This document shows positions 11,887 through 21,503 of a DNA stretch of 64,000 nucleotides, one piece after another. Each line of letters opens with the position of its first letter. The stretch's first letter is position 1. The notes under the pieces were generated by a model. It had not been told where the DNA came from. It ran no database searches and saw only the letters and a list, made by a program, of their open reading frames with translations. This DNA comes from Mixta sp. Marseille-Q2659. GTDB taxonomy: Bacteria > Pseudomonadota > Gammaproteobacteria > Enterobacterales > Enterobacteriaceae. The DNA lies in contig NZ_CALNWY010000003.1 of the NCBI RefSeq assembly GCF_940807255.1, positions 1 to 64,000 on the forward strand. The letters are read 5' to 3'. Both the position numbers and the translations under genes were made by a program.

Positions 11887-12753
11887 TTATTCGCGGCAGT
11901 AGCTGAGAAAGCGCGTCAGCGCCTTTGAGATATGTTTTTGCCGGTGATGAATACGATAAAGCGTACGCGAGAGCGTCGGCAGCGGAATAGCAATCTCAAC
12001 CAAAGAGCCGGTCTCCAGCTGCTCGGCGATAACCCGCCGCGACAGACAGCTAATGCCCATGCCGTGCCGCACCGCGTGCTTGATGGCTTCCGAATTGCCC
12101 AGCTCCAGCGCCAGCTGAAACTGCGGCAGATGCGACAACAGCAGATAATCAACAATTTCCCGCGTGCCGGAGCCCTGCTCGCGCAGGATCCAGGGCGCGG
12201 CGGCCAGGCTTTCCAGGGTCACTGGTTGCTGGCGTAACGGCGTATCCGGCGCGGCAAACACCACCAGCTCATCTTCCAGCCAGGGTTCGCTGACAATATC
12301 GCTGACGTGGCACGGCCCTTCGATCAGCCCCAGATCGACGCGAAAATCCGCCACCGCGTTAATCACATCCTGACTGTTGCCGACGCTCAGCTCCAGCGGC
12401 AGCTGCGGATAATCGCGCCGCCAGGCGGCGATCATGCCCGGCAGTAGATAGTTGCCGATGGTGCTGCTGGCATACAGGCGAATCGCACCGTTGTCCTCGC
12501 GGAACAGCTGCTCGATATCGGTCGCCTGCTCCAGCAGCCCTACCGCGCGTGGATAGAGCAGACGTCCATGTTCATTCAACACTAAACGTTTGCCGACGCG
12601 GTCAAACAGCTGTACGCCCAGCTGTCCCTCCAGATCGGCCAGCGCCGCGCTGACCGCCGACTGAGACAGTGAAAGCAGTTGGGAAGCCTGGGTGGTGGAT
12701 CCGCTTTTCAACACTTCGGTAAACACTTCAATTTGACGCAGCGTAATATGCAT
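11887..12753 (-). CDS. yeiE: LysR-family regulator YeiE
   Basis: A 288-residue LysR regulator with N-terminal winged HTH ([20 protein letters not shown], then [14 protein letters not shown]) and a C-terminal effector domain containing the family's [15 protein letters not shown] and [10 protein letters not shown] segments. It is collinear with E. coli YeiE, which controls the nearby yeiH; work on Cronobacter and E. coli links YeiE/YeiH to sulfite response. Here a DUF1232 gene ends 10 bp upstream in the same direction, so yeiE is probably the second gene of that transcript. yeiH is divergent about 730 bp away. Confidence 0.94.
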   Translation of the reverse strand: MHITLRQIEVFTEVLKSGSTTQASQLLSLSQSAVSAALADLEGQLGVQLFDRVGKRLVLNEHGRLLYPRAVGLLEQATDIEQLFREDNGAIRLYASSTIGNYLLPGMIAAWRRDYPQLPLELSVGNSQDVINAVADFRVDLGLIEGPCHVSDIVSEPWLEDELVVFAAPDTPLRQQPVTLESLAAAPWILREQGSGTREIVDYLLLSHLPQFQLALELGNSEAIKHAVRHGMGISCLSRRVIAEQLETGSLVEIAIPLPTLSRTLYRIHHRQKHISKALTRFLSYCRE

Positions 12754-12763
12754 CGATTTTCCT

Positions 12764-13144
12764 TTACGACATAAAATGTCTGACGCCCCACATCAGCAGC
12801 GCCAGCCAGAGCAGCAGCAGAATGACCAGCGCGCTGCGGCTAATTAATTTTTTACCCTGTTGCTGCCGCCTTTCCACTTTGGCGAGGCTGCGGGCGCGTA
12901 CCTGAGCGGGCATGGCGCGCAGCAGCAGCATGACGCCCGACGGCACAATGACCGCATCGTCCAGCCATCCTACTAAGGGGATTACATCAGGGATCAGATC
13001 GATCGGGCTAAAGGTATAGGCTGCCAGCACGCCGGTAAACACTTTCAGCCACAGTGGTGCCTGCGGATCGCGGCAGGCAAACCATAACGTCAGGGCATCT
13101 TTCTTAATGAGCCGCGCCCAGCGGCGTAAACGATTAAACAGCAT
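12764..13144 (-). CDS. DUF1232 (YkvA-type) small membrane protein
   Basis: A 126-residue protein starting [18 protein letters not shown], with the DUF1232 core around residues 30-75 ([38 protein letters not shown], shown in the family as P.DLIPD...G.LDD) and a C-terminal hydrophobic helix ([17 protein letters not shown]). The function is unknown. Start chosen at ATG 13144 because GGAAGAAGA precedes it; the frame is open 19 codons upstream. It lies 10 bp before yeiE in the same direction. Confidence 0.85.
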   Translation of the reverse strand: MLFNRLRRWARLIKKDALTLWFACRDPQAPLWLKVFTGVLAAYTFSPIDLIPDVIPLVGWLDDAVIVPSGVMLLLRAMPAQVRARSLAKVERRQQQGKKLISRSALVILLLLWLALLMWGVRHFMS

Positions 13145-13486
13145 TCTTCTTCCTGTATTCCGTCTCGGCGCAGGCTGCGTAAAGCCTGTAGCCGCAGGCA
13201 TAACCGTACCACGATTTACAAACCGCCATTATGAATAGCGGACTCACTTCGGCACATGACCAGCAATACGCGCTATCAACGCCGGGTTTAATGCACTGTA
13301 CAGAATGGCTGAAAAACCGCGATTTTACCTGCAGGCAGGGTAAAAACTATCGGGCAGCAGGCTCCAGATTATCAATAACGTCTTTCTCACCTTATACTAC
13401 TTATTTCGATTAATTATAAATATATAATCAATTTTACTTTTAAGCCAGCTAACAGGAGACTTGTCTCATCAGAGAGGAGTGTGACT
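13145..13486. promoter_or_regulatory. yeiH / DUF1232-yeiE divergent control region
   Basis: This 342-bp gap separates divergent transcripts. The part nearest yeiH is very AT-rich and contains an imperfect inverted repeat at 13408-13429 with GATTA and TAATC arms around an A/T core, the kind of site LysR-type proteins use. I infer a YeiE operator; a YeiE site in this region is expected from E. coli. A 60-codon open frame at 13231-13413 has no supporting signal. Confidence 0.45.
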
Positions 13487-14545
13487 ATGGCTGAACTCAT
13501 TTTTTCTAAATCACATCATCATCCGGGACGCTTTTTACCCGGACTGCTGCTGACCGGCCTGATTGCCGCCGCCGCGTTAATGCTCGGCAGCCAGCCTGCC
13601 GTCGCCGCATTGGGACTGAGTGCGCTGACGTTGGCGATTGTGCTTGGCATGCTGGTAGGTAACACCTTTTATCCGCGCCTCTATTCTGCCTGCGACAGCG
13701 GCGTGCTGCTGGCGAAGCAGCGCTTGCTGCGTTTGGGGATCATTTTGTACGGCTTCCATCTGACCTTTCAGCAGATCGCCAGCGTGGGCTTCAGCGGGAT
13801 AATTATCGATGCGCTGACGCTCAGTTCCACCTTTCTGCTGGCCTGCTGGCTGGGACGCCGCTGGCTGGGGCTCGATCGCGAAACCTGCTGGCTGATCGGC
13901 GCCGGAAGCAGTATTTGCGGGGCCGCCGCCGTGCTGGCCACTGAGCCGGTCGTCAAAGCACAGGCCTCGAAAGTGGCGGTGGCGATTGCAACCGTGGTGC
14001 TGTTCGGCACGCTGGCGATATTTCTTTATCCCCTGCTGTGGCCGCTGGCGCAGCATCTCTTCCCGCAGCTGACCGCCACGCAGTTTGGCATCTATACCGG
14101 CTCCACCGTACATGAAGTGGCACAGGTGGTGGCGGCTGGCCATGCGATTGGCCCGGACGCGGAAAATGCGGCGGTCATCGCTAAAATGCTGCGCGTCATG
14201 ATGCTGGCGCCCTTTCTGCTGCTGCTTACCGCCTGGATACAGCGTCAAAGCCCACAGATGGCGACACAGAAAAAAGCGTTGCCGTTTCCCTGGTTTGCCC
14301 TGCTGTTTATCGCGGTCGCGCTGTTTAACTCTTTTCATCTGCTGCCTGCCGACATGATTGCGCGTATCAACCAGCTCGATACGCTGCTGCTGGCAATGGC
14401 GATGGCAGCGCTTGGGCTGACCACGCACGTGAGCGCCCTCAGGAAAGCAGGTGTACGCCCGCTGCTGCTGGGATCGTTACTGTTTATCTGGCTGCTGCTG
14501 GGCGGCGGCGCGATTAACCTGCTGGTTCACCATTTTCTGCCTTAA
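13487..14545 (+). CDS. yeiH: YeiH, UPF0324 membrane protein
   Basis: A 352-residue inner-membrane protein with about ten helices. Diagnostic stretches are GMLVGNTFYP, LGIILYGFHLTF, the GAGSSICGAAAVLATEPV motif and GSTVHEVAQVVAAGHAI. It belongs to the UPF0324/PSE family of putative anion transporters. In related bacteria it is induced by YeiE and connected with sulfite tolerance, but transport has not been firmly assigned. Start chosen at ATG 13487 with GAGGAG eight bases upstream rather than the GTG six bases earlier. It is divergent from its likely regulator. Confidence 0.93.
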   Translation: MAELIFSKSHHHPGRFLPGLLLTGLIAAAALMLGSQPAVAALGLSALTLAIVLGMLVGNTFYPRLYSACDSGVLLAKQRLLRLGIILYGFHLTFQQIASVGFSGIIIDALTLSSTFLLACWLGRRWLGLDRETCWLIGAGSSICGAAAVLATEPVVKAQASKVAVAIATVVLFGTLAIFLYPLLWPLAQHLFPQLTATQFGIYTGSTVHEVAQVVAAGHAIGPDAENAAVIAKMLRVMMLAPFLLLLTAWIQRQSPQMATQKKALPFPWFALLFIAVALFNSFHLLPADMIARINQLDTLLLAMAMAALGLTTHVSALRKAGVRPLLLGSLLFIWLLLGGGAINLLVHHFLP

Positions 14546-14600
14546 GCGCATCAGGTATTATGGCCTGCCTGCTCAGGCGGGCCATTAACAGGAGAGACGC

Positions 14601-15458
14601 ATGAAATTTATTGGCGCACATGTCAGCGCAGCGGGCGGTGTGGAACAGGCGGTGTTACGCGCCCATGAACTGGAAGCGACCGCGTTTGCGCTGTTTACCA
14701 AAAACCAGCGCCAGTGGCGGGCGGCACCGTTATCCGCGGCGACCATCAGCGCCTTTCGCAATGCCTGCGAAAAATATGGCTACAGCAGCGGTCAGATCCT
14801 GCCGCACGACAGTTTTTTGATTAACCTCGGTCATCCGCAGGAAGAGCCGCTGGAGAAGTCCCGCGCGGCCTTTATCGATGAGCTGCAGCGCTGCGAGCAG
14901 CTGGGCCTGACGCTGCTGAATTTCCACCCCGGCAGCCATCTTAGCCAGATCGATGAAGATGCCTGCCTGTCACGCATTGCTGAATCAGTGAATATCGCGC
15001 TGGATAAAACCACCGGCGTCACCGCGGTGATTGAAAACACCGCCGGTCAGGGCAGCAATCTGGGCTATCGTTTTGAACATCTGGCGGCGATTATCGATCA
15101 GGTGGAAGATAAATCGCGCGTCGGCGTTTGCATTGATACCTGCCATGCTTTTGCCGGTGGTTACGATCTGCGCAGCGAAGCGGACTGCGAGACGACCTTT
15201 GCCGAGTTCGATCGCATTGTCGGCTTTCGCTATCTGCGCGGTATGCACCTGAATGATGCGAAAAGCGCTTACGCCAGCCGCGTTGACCGCCATCACAGCC
15301 TGGGCGAAGGCAATATTGGCAAAACCGTGTTTAGCTGGCTAATGAAAGACAGCCGCTTCGACAATATTCCGTTGATTCTGGAAACCATCAATCCTGACAT
15401 CTGGAAAGATGAAATCGCCTGGCTGAAATCGCAGCAGATTGCCGCTGTAAATCCTTAA
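14601..15458 (+). CDS. nfo: Endonuclease IV
   Basis: Nfo (285 aa) cleaves DNA at abasic sites and removes 3'-blocking groups during base-excision repair. All nine trinuclear-zinc ligands of the E. coli enzyme are present at the same positions: His69, His109, Glu145, Asp179, His182, His216, Asp229, His231 and Glu261. Length equals the E. coli protein. It follows yeiH by 55 bp in the same direction, with a good AGGAGA ribosome site. A GC-rich stem-loop lies just past the stop. Confidence 0.98.
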   Translation: MKFIGAHVSAAGGVEQAVLRAHELEATAFALFTKNQRQWRAAPLSAATISAFRNACEKYGYSSGQILPHDSFLINLGHPQEEPLEKSRAAFIDELQRCEQLGLTLLNFHPGSHLSQIDEDACLSRIAESVNIALDKTTGVTAVIENTAGQGSNLGYRFEHLAAIIDQVEDKSRVGVCIDTCHAFAGGYDLRSEADCETTFAEFDRIVGFRYLRGMHLNDAKSAYASRVDRHHSLGEGNIGKTVFSWLMKDSRFDNIPLILETINPDIWKDEIAWLKSQQIAAVNP

Positions 15459-15464
15459 TCACAT

Positions 15465-15498
15465 GGCGTGGCGCCGCCGTAAAGGGCAGCGCCACGCC
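15465..15498 (+). terminator. Stem-loop after nfo (weak terminator)
   Basis: A perfect 10-bp stem GGCGTGGCGC/GCGCCACGCC closes a 14-base loop seven bases past the nfo stop. No clear T-run follows, so intrinsic termination is only plausible; it may instead protect the 3' end. Confidence 0.45.
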
Positions 15499-15926
15499 AG
15501 ATCCCCTTCTCCCGCTCGCGTTAATTAACCGGCTTTAATCGGTAACACCTCACTGCTGATAATACACAACTTTATAACCTCGCAACTTTATAGCAGCATA
15601 ATTTATCATTTCTTTAGCGCAACTATTTCGTCAAAAGATAATAGAGCGTTACAACGATGTTTTCCGGACACGTTTTTAATTCCTTTCAGGCGGCTTTTCT
15701 GACGCAACATAGAGTAACTTCGAATAGAAACAGGCTTTTTCAGGATTATTAGCTGTGCTAATTAATAGGAAGGTAATTTTTTAAATTAAAGCATCGCGTT
15801 AAACAGGGATTATTGAACGTATTAAATTACTTAATTTAACAATTGCCTTTCTCTATTAACCGCTCGTTAAAGCATCCGCTTTATATAACCAATAAAAATT
15901 ACGGGCCTGCAGATAAAGGTATCAGT
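15499..15926. other. AT-rich intergenic region before the permease leader ORF
   Basis: About 430 bp without a gene, notably AT-rich, with short poly-T and TTAA tracts. It must contain the promoter for the downstream leader ORF and permease, but I could not choose a single convincing -35/-10 pair. Confidence 0.5.
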
Positions 15927-16022
15927 ATGCAAACACAAATCCTCCCCCGCCAAAATGTTACAGCATTGGGCTTTCTGGCAATTGTTCGTCGCGCCGGGCG
16001 AAATGTTCAGGAGGCATGGTAA
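15927..16022 (+). CDS. 31-codon leader ORF coupled to the permease
   Basis: ATG 15927 opens a 31-codon frame beginning MQTQILPRQNV and ending NVQEAW. Its TAA shares one base with the permease ATG (TAATG). An AAAGG lies about eight bases before its start, and the permease ribosome site (AGGAGG) is inside its last codons. This arrangement suggests translational coupling or a regulatory leader peptide. There is no run of a single amino acid as in classical attenuators. I know of no homologue; a chance ORF is possible. Confidence 0.4.
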   Translation: MQTQILPRQNVTALGFLAIVRRAGRNVQEAW

Positions 16023-17299
16023 TGACCACTGAAACAACCTTAAATGCGGTGAAGCCGGTGGCGCGCGGTTGGTCGCTGAAGGATACGATCTGGATACTGA
16101 GCGTGTATGGCTCGACGGTCGGCGCCGGAACGCTGTTTCTGCCGGTAGAAATCGGCACCCGTGGCCCGATGGTGTTTTTTATGCTGTTGCTGCTGGGCTT
16201 CCCGCTGTCAATGGTGCCGCATGTATTAATCGGTCGCGTATTTATGCGCGATCATCAAACCGCCGATAAAAGCCTGCCGATGTTCGGCTCCTGTTTTGGC
16301 GCGAAAGGACGCCAGGCGATTAAAATCTATTTTTGTATTGCCCATTTTCCGGTGACGCTGGTGTACGGCATTTCACTGGTTAACGCGCTGGATAATCTCT
16401 TTACGGCACACCTGCATTTTGCCGCCATCAATCGGGGAATGTTGTCGTTTATTGTGGTGGCTTTTCTGTTTTTATTGCTGAGCAACGGGCGCGATAAAGT
16501 CGTTAGCACGCTGAGCGCCTTAGCGCTGCCGTTCGCGCTTACCGTGCTGGCAATCGCAATCATCCTGATCCCCGGCTGGCACCTGGCGAACTTTACCGAT
16601 GCGCTGAAAGCGACCAATACCGCGCCCGCCGGAGAGACGATTAAAAATCTCTGGCTGACGCTGCCTTTGGTGACCTTTGCGTTTTGCTCTACGCCGATGA
16701 TTTCGCCGCTCGCCTCTTACTATCGTGAGGAAGGCAACGGCGGCGAGCAGAAATCCGTGCTGGTTATTCGCCTGGCCTATGGGCTGATTTTCTTTAGCAT
16801 CGTCTTCTTTGTGCTGAGCTGTATTTTAAGCATTCCTCATGACACCTTCGTTGAGGCGAAAGCGCAAAACCTGAATGTGCTGTCGGTGATGGAAGGCAAC
16901 GGCGGATCAAATCTGATTTATTACATCGCGCCGCTTATCGCTATCCTGGGGATGACCAAATCCTTTCTGGGGGTCTGCCTGTCCGTAGCGGAAACCTTTA
17001 CCACGCTGACCGGTGAAGTTATCGGCGCGAAAAGTGAGGCCGGCTGGAAGAAGGCCAAAGTTATCGCCTTCCTGATTATGTTCGCCGTCTCATTCGCGGT
17101 GGTTTACGTTAACCCGGATGTGATTACGCTGATTGAAACCGTGTGCGGGCCGCTGATAGCGATCTTCCTTTTCCTGATCCCCTCCTGGCTGATCTATACC
17201 CGCAAAGAGCTGCAGACGCTGCGCGGTCTCACCGCGATTGTCGTGCTGTTTGGCGGCCTGCTGACGGTTTCAGCCCTGCTGTATGGCATGTTCTTCTGA
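16022..17299 (+). CDS. HAAAP-family amino acid permease (SdaC/YhaO/YhjV-like)
   Basis: A 425-residue permease with about eleven helices. GWSLKDTIWILSVYGSTVGAG near the N-terminus and FCSTPMISPLASYYRE in the middle mark the hydroxy/aromatic amino acid permease family, closest in feel to the serine transporters SdaC and DlsT (YhaO) and to YhjV. It is likely a proton- or sodium-coupled serine or related amino acid importer; the exact substrate is not deducible. Start chosen at ATG 16022, since AGGAGG lies seven bases upstream; the ATG at 16016 is too close to it. It is absent from the E. coli nfo-fruA interval. Confidence 0.85.
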   Translation: MTTETTLNAVKPVARGWSLKDTIWILSVYGSTVGAGTLFLPVEIGTRGPMVFFMLLLLGFPLSMVPHVLIGRVFMRDHQTADKSLPMFGSCFGAKGRQAIKIYFCIAHFPVTLVYGISLVNALDNLFTAHLHFAAINRGMLSFIVVAFLFLLLSNGRDKVVSTLSALALPFALTVLAIAIILIPGWHLANFTDALKATNTAPAGETIKNLWLTLPLVTFAFCSTPMISPLASYYREEGNGGEQKSVLVIRLAYGLIFFSIVFFVLSCILSIPHDTFVEAKAQNLNVLSVMEGNGGSNLIYYIAPLIAILGMTKSFLGVCLSVAETFTTLTGEVIGAKSEAGWKKAKVIAFLIMFAVSFAVVYVNPDVITLIETVCGPLIAIFLFLIPSWLIYTRKELQTLRGLTAIVVLFGGLLTVSALLYGMFF

Positions 17300-17320
17300 T
17301 CGCTCAGCCCGTACAAGATA

Positions 17321-17352
17321 AAAAAATGCCAGCCCGCAGGCTGGCATTTTTA
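17321..17352. terminator. Bidirectional terminator, permease/fruA
   Basis: A 12-bp stem (AAAATGCCAGCC and complement) with CGCA loop, flanked by A- and T-runs, between convergent genes. Confidence 0.92.
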
Positions 17353-17370
17353 TTGGTGTTCGCTGAAGGA

Positions 17371-19077
17371 TCAGGCTTTCGCCAGCTCCGACTCAGGACG
17401 CTTCAGCACCGCATAAGCCACACCGGCCAGCAGCGTACCCACGGCAATCGCCAGCAGATAGCCCAGCACCGGCGTAATAGCGCCTGGGATCAGTAGCACA
17501 AACAGACCGCCGTGCGGCGCCATCAGTTTTGCGCCGACCATCATGGAGATGGCGCCAGTGACCGCGCCGCCGACGATGCAGCAAGGCAGTACGCGCATCG
17601 GATCGCGGGCCGCGAACGGAATCGCCCCTTCGGAAATAAAGCACAGCCCCAACACCAGCGCCGCTTTGCCGCCTTCCTGCTGCCCTTTGTTAAATTTCCG
17701 ACGCGCCAGCAGCGTGGCAACGCCCATTGCCAGCGGTGGTACCATCCCGGCAGCCATAATCGCCGCCATCGGCGCGTAAGTTTGCGAACTGAGCAAGCCA
17801 ACACCAAACGCATAGGCGACTTTGTTAATCGGGCCGCCCATATCGGCACACATCATGCCGCCCAGGATCGCGCCCAGCAGTACCGCATTCGCCGTACCCA
17901 TATTACCCAGCCAATGCGTCAGGCCTTCCATGATCTTCGCGACCGGCGTACCCACCACATAAATCATCAGCAGACCGGTGATCAGGCTCGCCACCAGCGG
18001 AATGATCAATATCGGCTTCAACGCTTCCATACTTTGCGGCAGTTTCACCTTGCTGCTGAGGAACTTCGCGGCGTAACCGGCAATGAAACCGGCGATAATC
18101 CCGCCGAGGAAACCGGCGTTAATCGAACTGGCCAACATACCGCCGATCAAACCCGGCGTCAGGCCCGGACGGTCAGCGATAGAGAACGCGATAAAGCCCG
18201 CCAGCACCGGTACCATTAGCGCAAACGCGGTGCCGCCGCCAATCTGCATCAGCGCCGCCGCCAGCGTACCCTGCTCTTTAAAAGCGGTAATACCAAACGC
18301 AAAGGAGAGCGCAATCGACAGGCCGCCCGCCACCACCATCGGCAACATATAAGAAACGCCGGTCAGCAGATGGCGATAGGCGCCGGCGCGTTCTTTCTGA
18401 TCGCCTTCGCTGGCGGCATTCGCCTGATTACCTTTCGGCTGATAAGGACGCGCTTCCGCCAGCGCCTTATCAAACTCCTGCGCGGTTTTCTTCAGCGCCA
18501 GGCCGGTTGAGGTGCGATACATCGGTTTACCAGCGAATTTCGCCAGATCCACCTCAATATCCGCCGCCACGATCACCAGATCGGCATCGGCAATTTCCTG
18601 CGGCGATATCGGGTTGCCCGCGCCAACCGAGCCGCGCGTTTCGACTTTTACCCACCAGCCACGCTTTTTCGCCTCGGTCTCAATGGCTTCTGCCGCCATA
18701 AAGGTGTGCGCTACGCCGGTCGGACAGGCGGTAACGGCGACAATGCGTTTAGCTTCCGCTGGTGCCGCCGCGCTGGCAGGCAGCGCAGTAACCAGCTCCG
18801 CCGCTGGCGCCTGCCAGGGCTTCGCTTCCGCTTTGGCCTGGTTGAGGAAGGCCTGCGGATTACGTACCGCCTGCGCCGCATCGCCCAGCCATACCGTCTT
18901 GCCGTTCAGCGCCGGATCGTTGGGCAGTTTGTTGCCCAGCACGATAACCAGTTCAGCATCAGCAGGATTTTCTACCAGCGTCAGGCCAGCATTGCCTGCC
19001 GCCGCCGTGATAAGTTGTTTTGCCACATAGCCGGAGGCCAGCCCCAGCGAAGGATCTGTAATCAGCAGCGTTTTCAT
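17371..19077 (-). CDS. fruA: Fructose-specific PTS EIIB'BC component
   Basis: FruA (568 aa) imports fructose and phosphorylates it to fructose 1-phosphate. Residues 1-100 form the degenerate IIB' domain, and residues 110-210 the IIB domain with phosphocysteine Cys118 in TACPTGVAHTFMAAEA. The IIC membrane domain runs from about 230 to 560 (GVSYMLPMVVAGGL, GFIAGYAAKFLS, AYAFGVGLLSS). It is the last gene of fruBKA, 16 bp after fruK. Phosphate arrives from FruB. Intact as far as can be judged. Confidence 0.96.
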   Translation of the reverse strand: MKTLLITDPSLGLASGYVAKQLITAAAGNAGLTLVENPADAELVIVLGNKLPNDPALNGKTVWLGDAAQAVRNPQAFLNQAKAEAKPWQAPAAELVTALPASAAAPAEAKRIVAVTACPTGVAHTFMAAEAIETEAKKRGWWVKVETRGSVGAGNPISPQEIADADLVIVAADIEVDLAKFAGKPMYRTSTGLALKKTAQEFDKALAEARPYQPKGNQANAASEGDQKERAGAYRHLLTGVSYMLPMVVAGGLSIALSFAFGITAFKEQGTLAAALMQIGGGTAFALMVPVLAGFIAFSIADRPGLTPGLIGGMLASSINAGFLGGIIAGFIAGYAAKFLSSKVKLPQSMEALKPILIIPLVASLITGLLMIYVVGTPVAKIMEGLTHWLGNMGTANAVLLGAILGGMMCADMGGPINKVAYAFGVGLLSSQTYAPMAAIMAAGMVPPLAMGVATLLARRKFNKGQQEGGKAALVLGLCFISEGAIPFAARDPMRVLPCCIVGGAVTGAISMMVGAKLMAPHGGLFVLLIPGAITPVLGYLLAIAVGTLLAGVAYAVLKRPESELAKA

Positions 19078-19093
19078 TCTACCTCTCCTGCTG

Positions 19094-20077
19094 TCAGTTA
19101 AAGGGTTTCAGCTCGACACGCGCCATCATCGCGGCCAACTGGGTACGATCGGTAACGCCGACGTTGCTTTGGCTTACCGCCAGTGCAGCAACGGCGGTCG
19201 CCAGACGCAGCGTGTGTTCGCTTGATTCACGCATCAGCAGGCCGTAAATCAGCCCGCCGACCATGGAGTCGCCCGCACCAACGGTGCTGACCACTTCGCA
19301 GGCGGGCGGTTTAGCAATCCATTCGCCGGAGGCGTTAACCCACAGCGCGCCTTCCGCGCCCAGCGAAATCACCACGTGAGCGATGCCCTGTTCGCGCAGT
19401 GCATGGGCCGCTTCGATAACGTCTTCCAGGGTCGGCAGCTTGCGTCCGGCCCAGATTTCCAGCTCGCGACGGTTGGGTTTTACCAGCCAGGGCGCCGCTT
19501 TCAGCCCCGCCACCAACGCTTCGCGGCTGCTGTCAAAAATAATGCATGGACACTGGGCGCGCAGATCGCTCATCCAGCGGGTAAAGGCTTCTGGCGATAC
19601 GCCCGCCGGCAGGCTGCCGCTGACGCAGACCATGTCGAACTGTCCCAGCCAGGTCAGTGAATCGGTGGTAAAGCGCTCCCAGTCCTGTGCGCTGACGTCA
19701 AAGCCGGAGAAGTTCAAATCGGTGACTTCACCATCTTTTTCGGTCAACTTGACGTTGATGCGCGTACGGCCCGAGACCACCTGAAAACGGTTAGCGATGC
19801 CCAGTTCACTGAACAGATGCTGAAAGCCATCCTGGTTCTCTTTGCCCAGGAAACCGCCGACGGTGACGTCGATGCCTAAATCTTTCAGCACTTTCGCCAC
19901 ATTGATGCCTTTGCCTGCGGCGTGCAGGCCGGTGGTTTTCACCAGGTTGACTTCGCCACGTTCGATTTCCGGGCAGTAACCTACCAGGTCATAAGCCGGA
20001 TTTAACGTAATGGTTGCGACGCGTCGCTCATGCTGCCCCCTCGCCAAGGCCGCTGTTAATGGCCTCTTCAATCGCAT
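19094..20077 (-). CDS. fruK: 1-phosphofructokinase, start disrupted
   Basis: FruK phosphorylates fructose 1-phosphate to fructose 1,6-bisphosphate. The PfkB-family body is complete, from [16 protein letters not shown] to the C-terminus, with [15 protein letters not shown] and the catalytic GAGDSMVGG. The usual start, ATG at 20031-20029 overlapping the fruB stop, is out of frame with the body. Inserting one C after ATGAGC would restore MSRRVATI as in E. coli. As read, the open frame continues up to an ATG at 20077 inside fruB, giving 15 extra residues and 327 aa instead of 312. Either translation starts upstream, or the base was lost by mutation or sequencing error. Confidence 0.85.
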   Translation of the reverse strand: MRLKRPLTAALARGQHERRVATITLNPAYDLVGYCPEIERGEVNLVKTTGLHAAGKGINVAKVLKDLGIDVTVGGFLGKENQDGFQHLFSELGIANRFQVVSGRTRINVKLTEKDGEVTDLNFSGFDVSAQDWERFTTDSLTWLGQFDMVCVSGSLPAGVSPEAFTRWMSDLRAQCPCIIFDSSREALVAGLKAAPWLVKPNRRELEIWAGRKLPTLEDVIEAAHALREQGIAHVVISLGAEGALWVNASGEWIAKPPACEVVSTVGAGDSMVGGLIYGLLMRESSEHTLRLATAVAALAVSQSNVGVTDRTQLAAMMARVELKPFN

Positions 20078-21161
20078 TCAGCGCCTGCTGCGCATCTTCA
20101 CCGCTGGCGGTAAAGCGCAGGCGATGTCCTTTTTTCACGCCCAGCGCCACTACCTTCATCAGGCTGCGTCCGTTGGCCGGTTTACCGCTGCCGTCGAGGT
20201 TCGTTACGGTGACATCACAGTTAAATTGCTTGATGACGCTGACCAGCGCAGTACCCGGACACGCGTGCAGTCCATGTTCATTACGAATGGTAAATTCAGC
20301 CGTCAGCACGTCGGCCTGCTCGTCAACTTCGCTGGTTAACAACGCCAGCACGCCTGCAGCATCCGCTTTCAGCAGGCGATCCGCTTTCTGTTTCACCAAC
20401 AGATCGCTCAGGTAGTTCAGCACCTGCAACGGTTTATCATCGGCGACCGCCACGGTTACCAGCATTGCGGCCTGTTCGCCATCCACGTCAAAAGGCTGCG
20501 CGGCGCGGCTGACCGCGACGCCGCTGCTGAGATTGCCGTCGGTGCTATCGTTCAGCCAGATGCCCTGGCCGAGATTCAGCGGTTTCGCGCTGATGACCTG
20601 CGCAACAAAGCGCGCATCAACCGCACCAGCCTGTTGCAGACGACCGGCGTTTAACGCCTGCAGCGTCATCAGATCGCTGGCGTTCACGTCGGTGGCGATC
20701 AGGGAAGTATCGAATTTGAATTCGCTGCCCTGCTTCTCGCCCATCAGCAGACTACGTAGCGCTTCAGCAGAATCGGTGGTACGCAGCTGCGCGGCCACGT
20801 CGTCATCGCTCAGCACATGGGTTAACTGACGCAGCAGCGCCAGATGCTCATCGGAGCGCGCGGCGATGCCGATAACAACATAAGCGGTTTGCTCGTCGCC
20901 CCAGGCGATGCCCTGCGGGAACTGAAAGACCTGTACGCCGGTTTGCTGAACCAGATCGCGGGTGTCGGTTGTGCCGTGAGGAATGGCAATGCCGTTGCCC
21001 AGATAGGTTGAGGTTTGCTGTTCGCGAGCCAGCATGCCATTAACGTAGCCTTCGCCTACATTGCCAGCGGCAGTAAGCGCCGCAGCAACCTGGCGAATAG
21101 CCTCTTCTTTATTGCTGGCTGTTTGGCCTGGGTGAATAGCCTTGATATCGAGCTGGAACAT
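20028..21161 (-). CDS. fruB: Fructose PTS diphosphoryl transfer protein (EIIA-FPr)
   Basis: FruB (377 aa) carries phosphate from Enzyme I to FruA. The IIA domain is at residues 1-145 with phospho-His62 in GIAIPHGTT, then a central linker domain. The C-terminal HPr-like FPr domain (about 285-377) has phospho-His299. The arginine two residues after the histidine, invariant in HPr proteins (HARP), is Cys301 here (codon TGT; one C-to-T change from CGT), which should impair phosphotransfer. Start at ATG 21161 by match to E. coli MFQL and a GGAG upstream. First gene of the operon, with two Cra sites upstream. Confidence 0.95.
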   Translation of the reverse strand: MFQLDIKAIHPGQTASNKEEAIRQVAAALTAAGNVGEGYVNGMLAREQQTSTYLGNGIAIPHGTTDTRDLVQQTGVQVFQFPQGIAWGDEQTAYVVIGIAARSDEHLALLRQLTHVLSDDDVAAQLRTTDSAEALRSLLMGEKQGSEFKFDTSLIATDVNASDLMTLQALNAGRLQQAGAVDARFVAQVISAKPLNLGQGIWLNDSTDGNLSSGVAVSRAAQPFDVDGEQAAMLVTVAVADDKPLQVLNYLSDLLVKQKADRLLKADAAGVLALLTSEVDEQADVLTAEFTIRNEHGLHACPGTALVSVIKQFNCDVTVTNLDGSGKPANGRSLMKVVALGVKKGHRLRFTASGEDAQQALNAIEEAINSGLGEGAA

Positions 21162-21181
21162 AGTTCTCCTCTCCTGCCGAA

Positions 21182-21197
21182 ATTGAATCGTTTCAGC
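21182..21197. promoter_or_regulatory. Cra (FruR) operator, fruB-proximal
   Basis: ATTGAATCGTTTCAGC closely matches the Cra palindrome GCTGAAWCGTTTCAGC. It is about 20 bp before the fruB start. Cra represses fruBKA and is released by fructose 1-phosphate. Confidence 0.85.
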
Positions 21198-21248
21198 TGT
21201 ATTGAGAAAAAAAGCGTTATCCCATGCCAACTTTACTACCGAGATAAC

Positions 21249-21264
21249 GCTGAAACGTTTCAAT
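21249..21264. promoter_or_regulatory. Cra (FruR) operator, fruB-distal
   Basis: GCTGAAACGTTTCAAT, an almost perfect Cra site, 67 bp from the proximal one. Two operators upstream of fruB is also the E. coli arrangement; the promoter should lie between or over them. Confidence 0.88.
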
Positions 21265-21503
21265 CAGTTTGGGACACGCTGCCGTTTGCATGCAAGTTAT
21301 ACGTAAAATTGCGTAGCATATTTTTGAAGCAACGCACATTTCATTTACGTTTTCGGAATAAGTCGGCCACGTTGCTGACATCGTTGCTGAAGGGTAAATG
21401 ACTTTTACCGTTACGCTTCAGCTAATATCAGCTTAGCGGAAAACAGGGGAATCGACAGGGTGAGGAAGGTTAAGAGAGCTGCATGGACAAAGATGAAACA
21501 GGC

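Noticed and set aside
13231..13413. 60-codon frame in the yeiH upstream region
   Set aside because: No ribosome site; lies in a divergent control region.
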